DNA of 64,000 bases from the NCBI RefSeq assembly GCF_029227915.1, contig NC_079880.1, forward strand, positions 10,817,501-10,881,500, given 5' to 3'. How positions within the stretch are numbered: position 1 is the first letter of the stretch; each line of letters begins with the position of its first letter. This document shows, in pieces, positions 62,201 to 64,000 of the stretch. Source of the stretch: Hydractinia symbiolongicarpus. Lineage: Eukaryota > Cnidaria > Hydrozoa > Anthoathecata > Hydractiniidae. Under the pieces are notes generated by a model. The model had not been told where the DNA came from. It ran no database searches and saw nothing but the letters and a program-made list of their open reading frames with translations. The position numbers and the translations under genes are program-made.

Positions 62201-63064
62201 TCCCTTTTTCCATCTGAGTTTATCTTGAACCTTTTGTAAGAACCATTAAACGTTGTTTCAATAGGAGTAAATTCTTTTTCCTCTTTTTCTCCTCTATCCT
62301 TTTTATACAAATCCAGAACCTTATCTCTCAGGGTTCTGAAAGCTTTACTCGTTTTCTCCTTAATAGCTTTAGGTACATGATTTATTAACCATTCTCTCCA
62401 TTCATTCAACTTGTTTTTTACCCGGGGTCTATATTTTGTCATTTTTTGCTGCTCAAACAAATCCATGTCTTATTGGCTAGGAATAATTGTAACAGGTCGA
62501 ACGGCTTGAACCGCCTAGTAAATCTTGGCGGTTGAACAGGTTGACCATTCCTTGTCGGTCTTTCTGTAGACAAACGAGCTGGTGAGCCTGATAATAATTC
62601 GAGCAACTCAGCTTTTCTGAGTTTTGAGTAGCCATGTAGGCCGCGTTCTCTGGCTAGAGCTTTTAATTCAACAACTGTATTTTTTGTTGTTATGTTTTGT
62701 GATATGTTATTACGATTAACTCTCTTTATACCATTTTCTTTCCCAACCAAAAAGACTCGTAACCTTTGCGTTCTTTTTTTTGTTACTCGTCCATTAAGTA
62801 ACAAAAAGCGAGGTCAATTTTTTTTTTGGAAGCCCTTTTTCTCTTGTCATTATAGCGTTTTTGGTAGCTGAGATATCTTTCTCTGTTGTTTCGAATCCAG
62901 TTCGAATAGTATCTATTACATGCTTGTTTAGTATCAGGATCAAGAGTATAAGATGGGTCCTTATCATTCTTTTCAAGTACCTCGAGCAATTTAGTTTTGT
63001 TCATTTGGGAAGCATATTTTATTTTTCGTGATGCACATAATTTTCTTAACTTTTTGACGTTCAT
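59264..63064 (-). pseudogene. Polinton protein-primed DNA polymerase B with N-terminal SAP motifs, decayed
   Basis: One ancestral long frame can be followed through several pieces: 63064-62783, 62804-62439, 62466-61429, 61432 to about 59950, 59936-59379, then on to 59264. The N-terminal pieces have two SAP-like helices (around KKLRKLC and LKALARERGL) and a proline/arginine-rich linker. The polymerase part has a DHCHFTGKFRGAAH zinc/HNH-like module, an exonuclease motif (HNLSGYDAH), palm motif A (DANNLYG) and motif C (YMDTDSF). Motif B is broken by a one-base shift near 59955. There are in-frame stops at 61873-61875 and near 61686, and further shifts near 61430 and 59380. It replicates the transposon in intact relatives but cannot be made here. 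It diverges from the integrase at 63210. Confidence 0.85.
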
Positions 63065-63209
63065 TGATTTGTACTTTGATACGGGAGTATCCGTAATGTA
63101 ATTCTGTTTTGTCAGTCATTTTTATTCCTCATATGTAATCAATAAAAAACTTTTTGTCATGCTACATCATAAGAAAATGAGCTAAATAAACGATGTTCAT
63201 AAATAAAAC
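63065..63209. promoter_or_regulatory. Divergent intergenic region of the Polinton
   Basis: This AT-rich gap of 145 bp separates the minus-strand SAP/polymerase frame from the plus-strand integrase start. A small palindrome (tacgggagtatccgta) lies at 63079-63095. A bidirectional promoter is inferred from position only. Confidence 0.3.
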
Positions 63210-64000
63210 ATGTCAAACTCTAAAATTTATCCAAACTCCAAAATTTATGGTAAGGACAAAAAGCTGTTCAGAATTTAAGAGGATTTGGCTTCAAGCCAAA
63301 GGAAAGTAAGAAGTGGCTATCAAAACAAGCATTTTGGCAAGTACATTTACCTGCTCCAAAACATGTTGAAAGACCTCATTATGAAGTTACTACTCCTAAT
63401 GAATTACATCAATTCGATTTATTGTACATGCCTGGTGACATACTATATGGTAATAAATATAAGAACATTTTGTCTGGAATCGATGTTGCTTCCAGACTAA
63501 GAAAGCCAAAGAGGTTGCCGCTATGATTGAAGACATCTACAAGGCTGGACCATTAACTTATCCGAAAACTTTCCAATGTGATAACGGTTCAGAATTCAAG
63601 GCAGATGTGACAAAATTGTTGGAGAAGAATAATGTTGAAATAAAAAGAGCGACTACAAAATATAAGCATACACACACAGCTTTTGTTGAGACATTGAACA
63701 AGATACTTGCTGAAAATTTATTCAACATACAAGATGCTCAAGAACTGAATGAGTCGGAAAAGGTATCATCTACATGGGTTAAGCATCTGTATAAACTGGT
63801 TGATAGGTTAAACGATACAAATACGCAGATGATTGGTATGAAACCAAAAGATGCTATTAAAATGAAAGAGGTGCCTTTTGCTAAACGAGAGAATTATCCA
63901 CCTGAAATAAAATTACCTCAAGATGGGCTTTATAGATATCTATTGCAACCGGGTGAAGAGCATGATAATGGGCGGAGACGAGCAACCGACAGAATATGGT
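63210..64000 (+). pseudogene. Polinton DDE integrase, frameshifted, cut by window end
   Basis: The frame from about 63254 carries the first catalytic aspartate in HQFDLLYMPGD and continues through GIDVASR. A small deletion with a frameshift near 63497 breaks it. The following frame runs to the window end with the second aspartate (CDNGSEF), the glutamate (HTHTAFVETLNK) and the typical DGLYRYLLQPGEEH end. An ATG at 63210 opens a short frame that may be the original start before another shift near 63270. In intact elements this retroviral-type integrase inserts the Polinton into host DNA. Its head-to-head position with the polymerase gene, 145 bp apart, implies a shared promoter region in the ancestor. 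Confidence 0.85.

Overview
This is an AT-rich, gene-poor, transposon-dense stretch of animal nuclear DNA. Long introns with GT/AG borders, AATAAA signals, a group III secreted phospholipase A2, a Frizzled/SUEL-lectin/thyroglobulin-1 secreted protein, and Polinton, Penelope, Helitron and pogo elements all point to an invertebrate metazoan. A cnidarian, perhaps a hydrozoan, is my best guess; the sequence alone does not fix the species.

Host genes are few. (1) A six-exon group III sPLA2 gene lies at 20813-23818 (+), and a degraded duplicate of its 3' half lies at about 52925-54350. (2) A small arginine-rich, six-cysteine secreted peptide gene lies at 26093-26344 (-), and a related signal-peptide copy lies on the opposite strand at 27857-27952. 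Both have a TATA box about 50 bp before the ATG. (3) A five-exon gene at 42164-45953 (+) encodes a secreted protein with one Frizzled-type CRD, one SUEL/galactose-binding lectin-like domain and two thyroglobulin type-1 domains. All three gene products carry signal peptides and would act outside the cell.

Mobile DNA explains most of the rest. Short non-autonomous Helitrons (TCTC start, hairpin and CTAG end) occur at 2.6, 4.0-4.4, 12.0, 28.3, 34.7, 39.3 and 39.6-40.0 kb, and several are exact head-to-tail tandems. pogo-like elements with TA target duplications lie at 21284-21513, 24800-25509 and 46954-47473; two keep the PIP-box-like end of a transposase. A tRNA-derived SINE lies at 8861-9139. 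A TIR element with internal 113-129 bp repeats lies at 49955-51223, and a Penelope GIY-YIG remnant at 51527-52086. A 776-bp TIR insertion lies at 56075-56850. The right end (59264-64000) is a decayed Polinton: a SAP-motif plus protein-primed DNA polymerase B on the minus strand and a DDE integrase on the plus strand that runs off the window. A probable Polinton capsid remnant lies at 48588-49315 (-).

The most striking structure is at 32189-37246. A 2.5-kb element with terminal inverted repeats is followed by a second copy that is inverted and circularly permuted: its two ends are joined through 16 bp and it is opened at one internal point. This makes a 1,979-bp inverted repeat plus a second 526-bp one with a different axis. 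It suggests integration of a circularised or head-to-tail transposon copy, or an assembly artefact that should be excluded.
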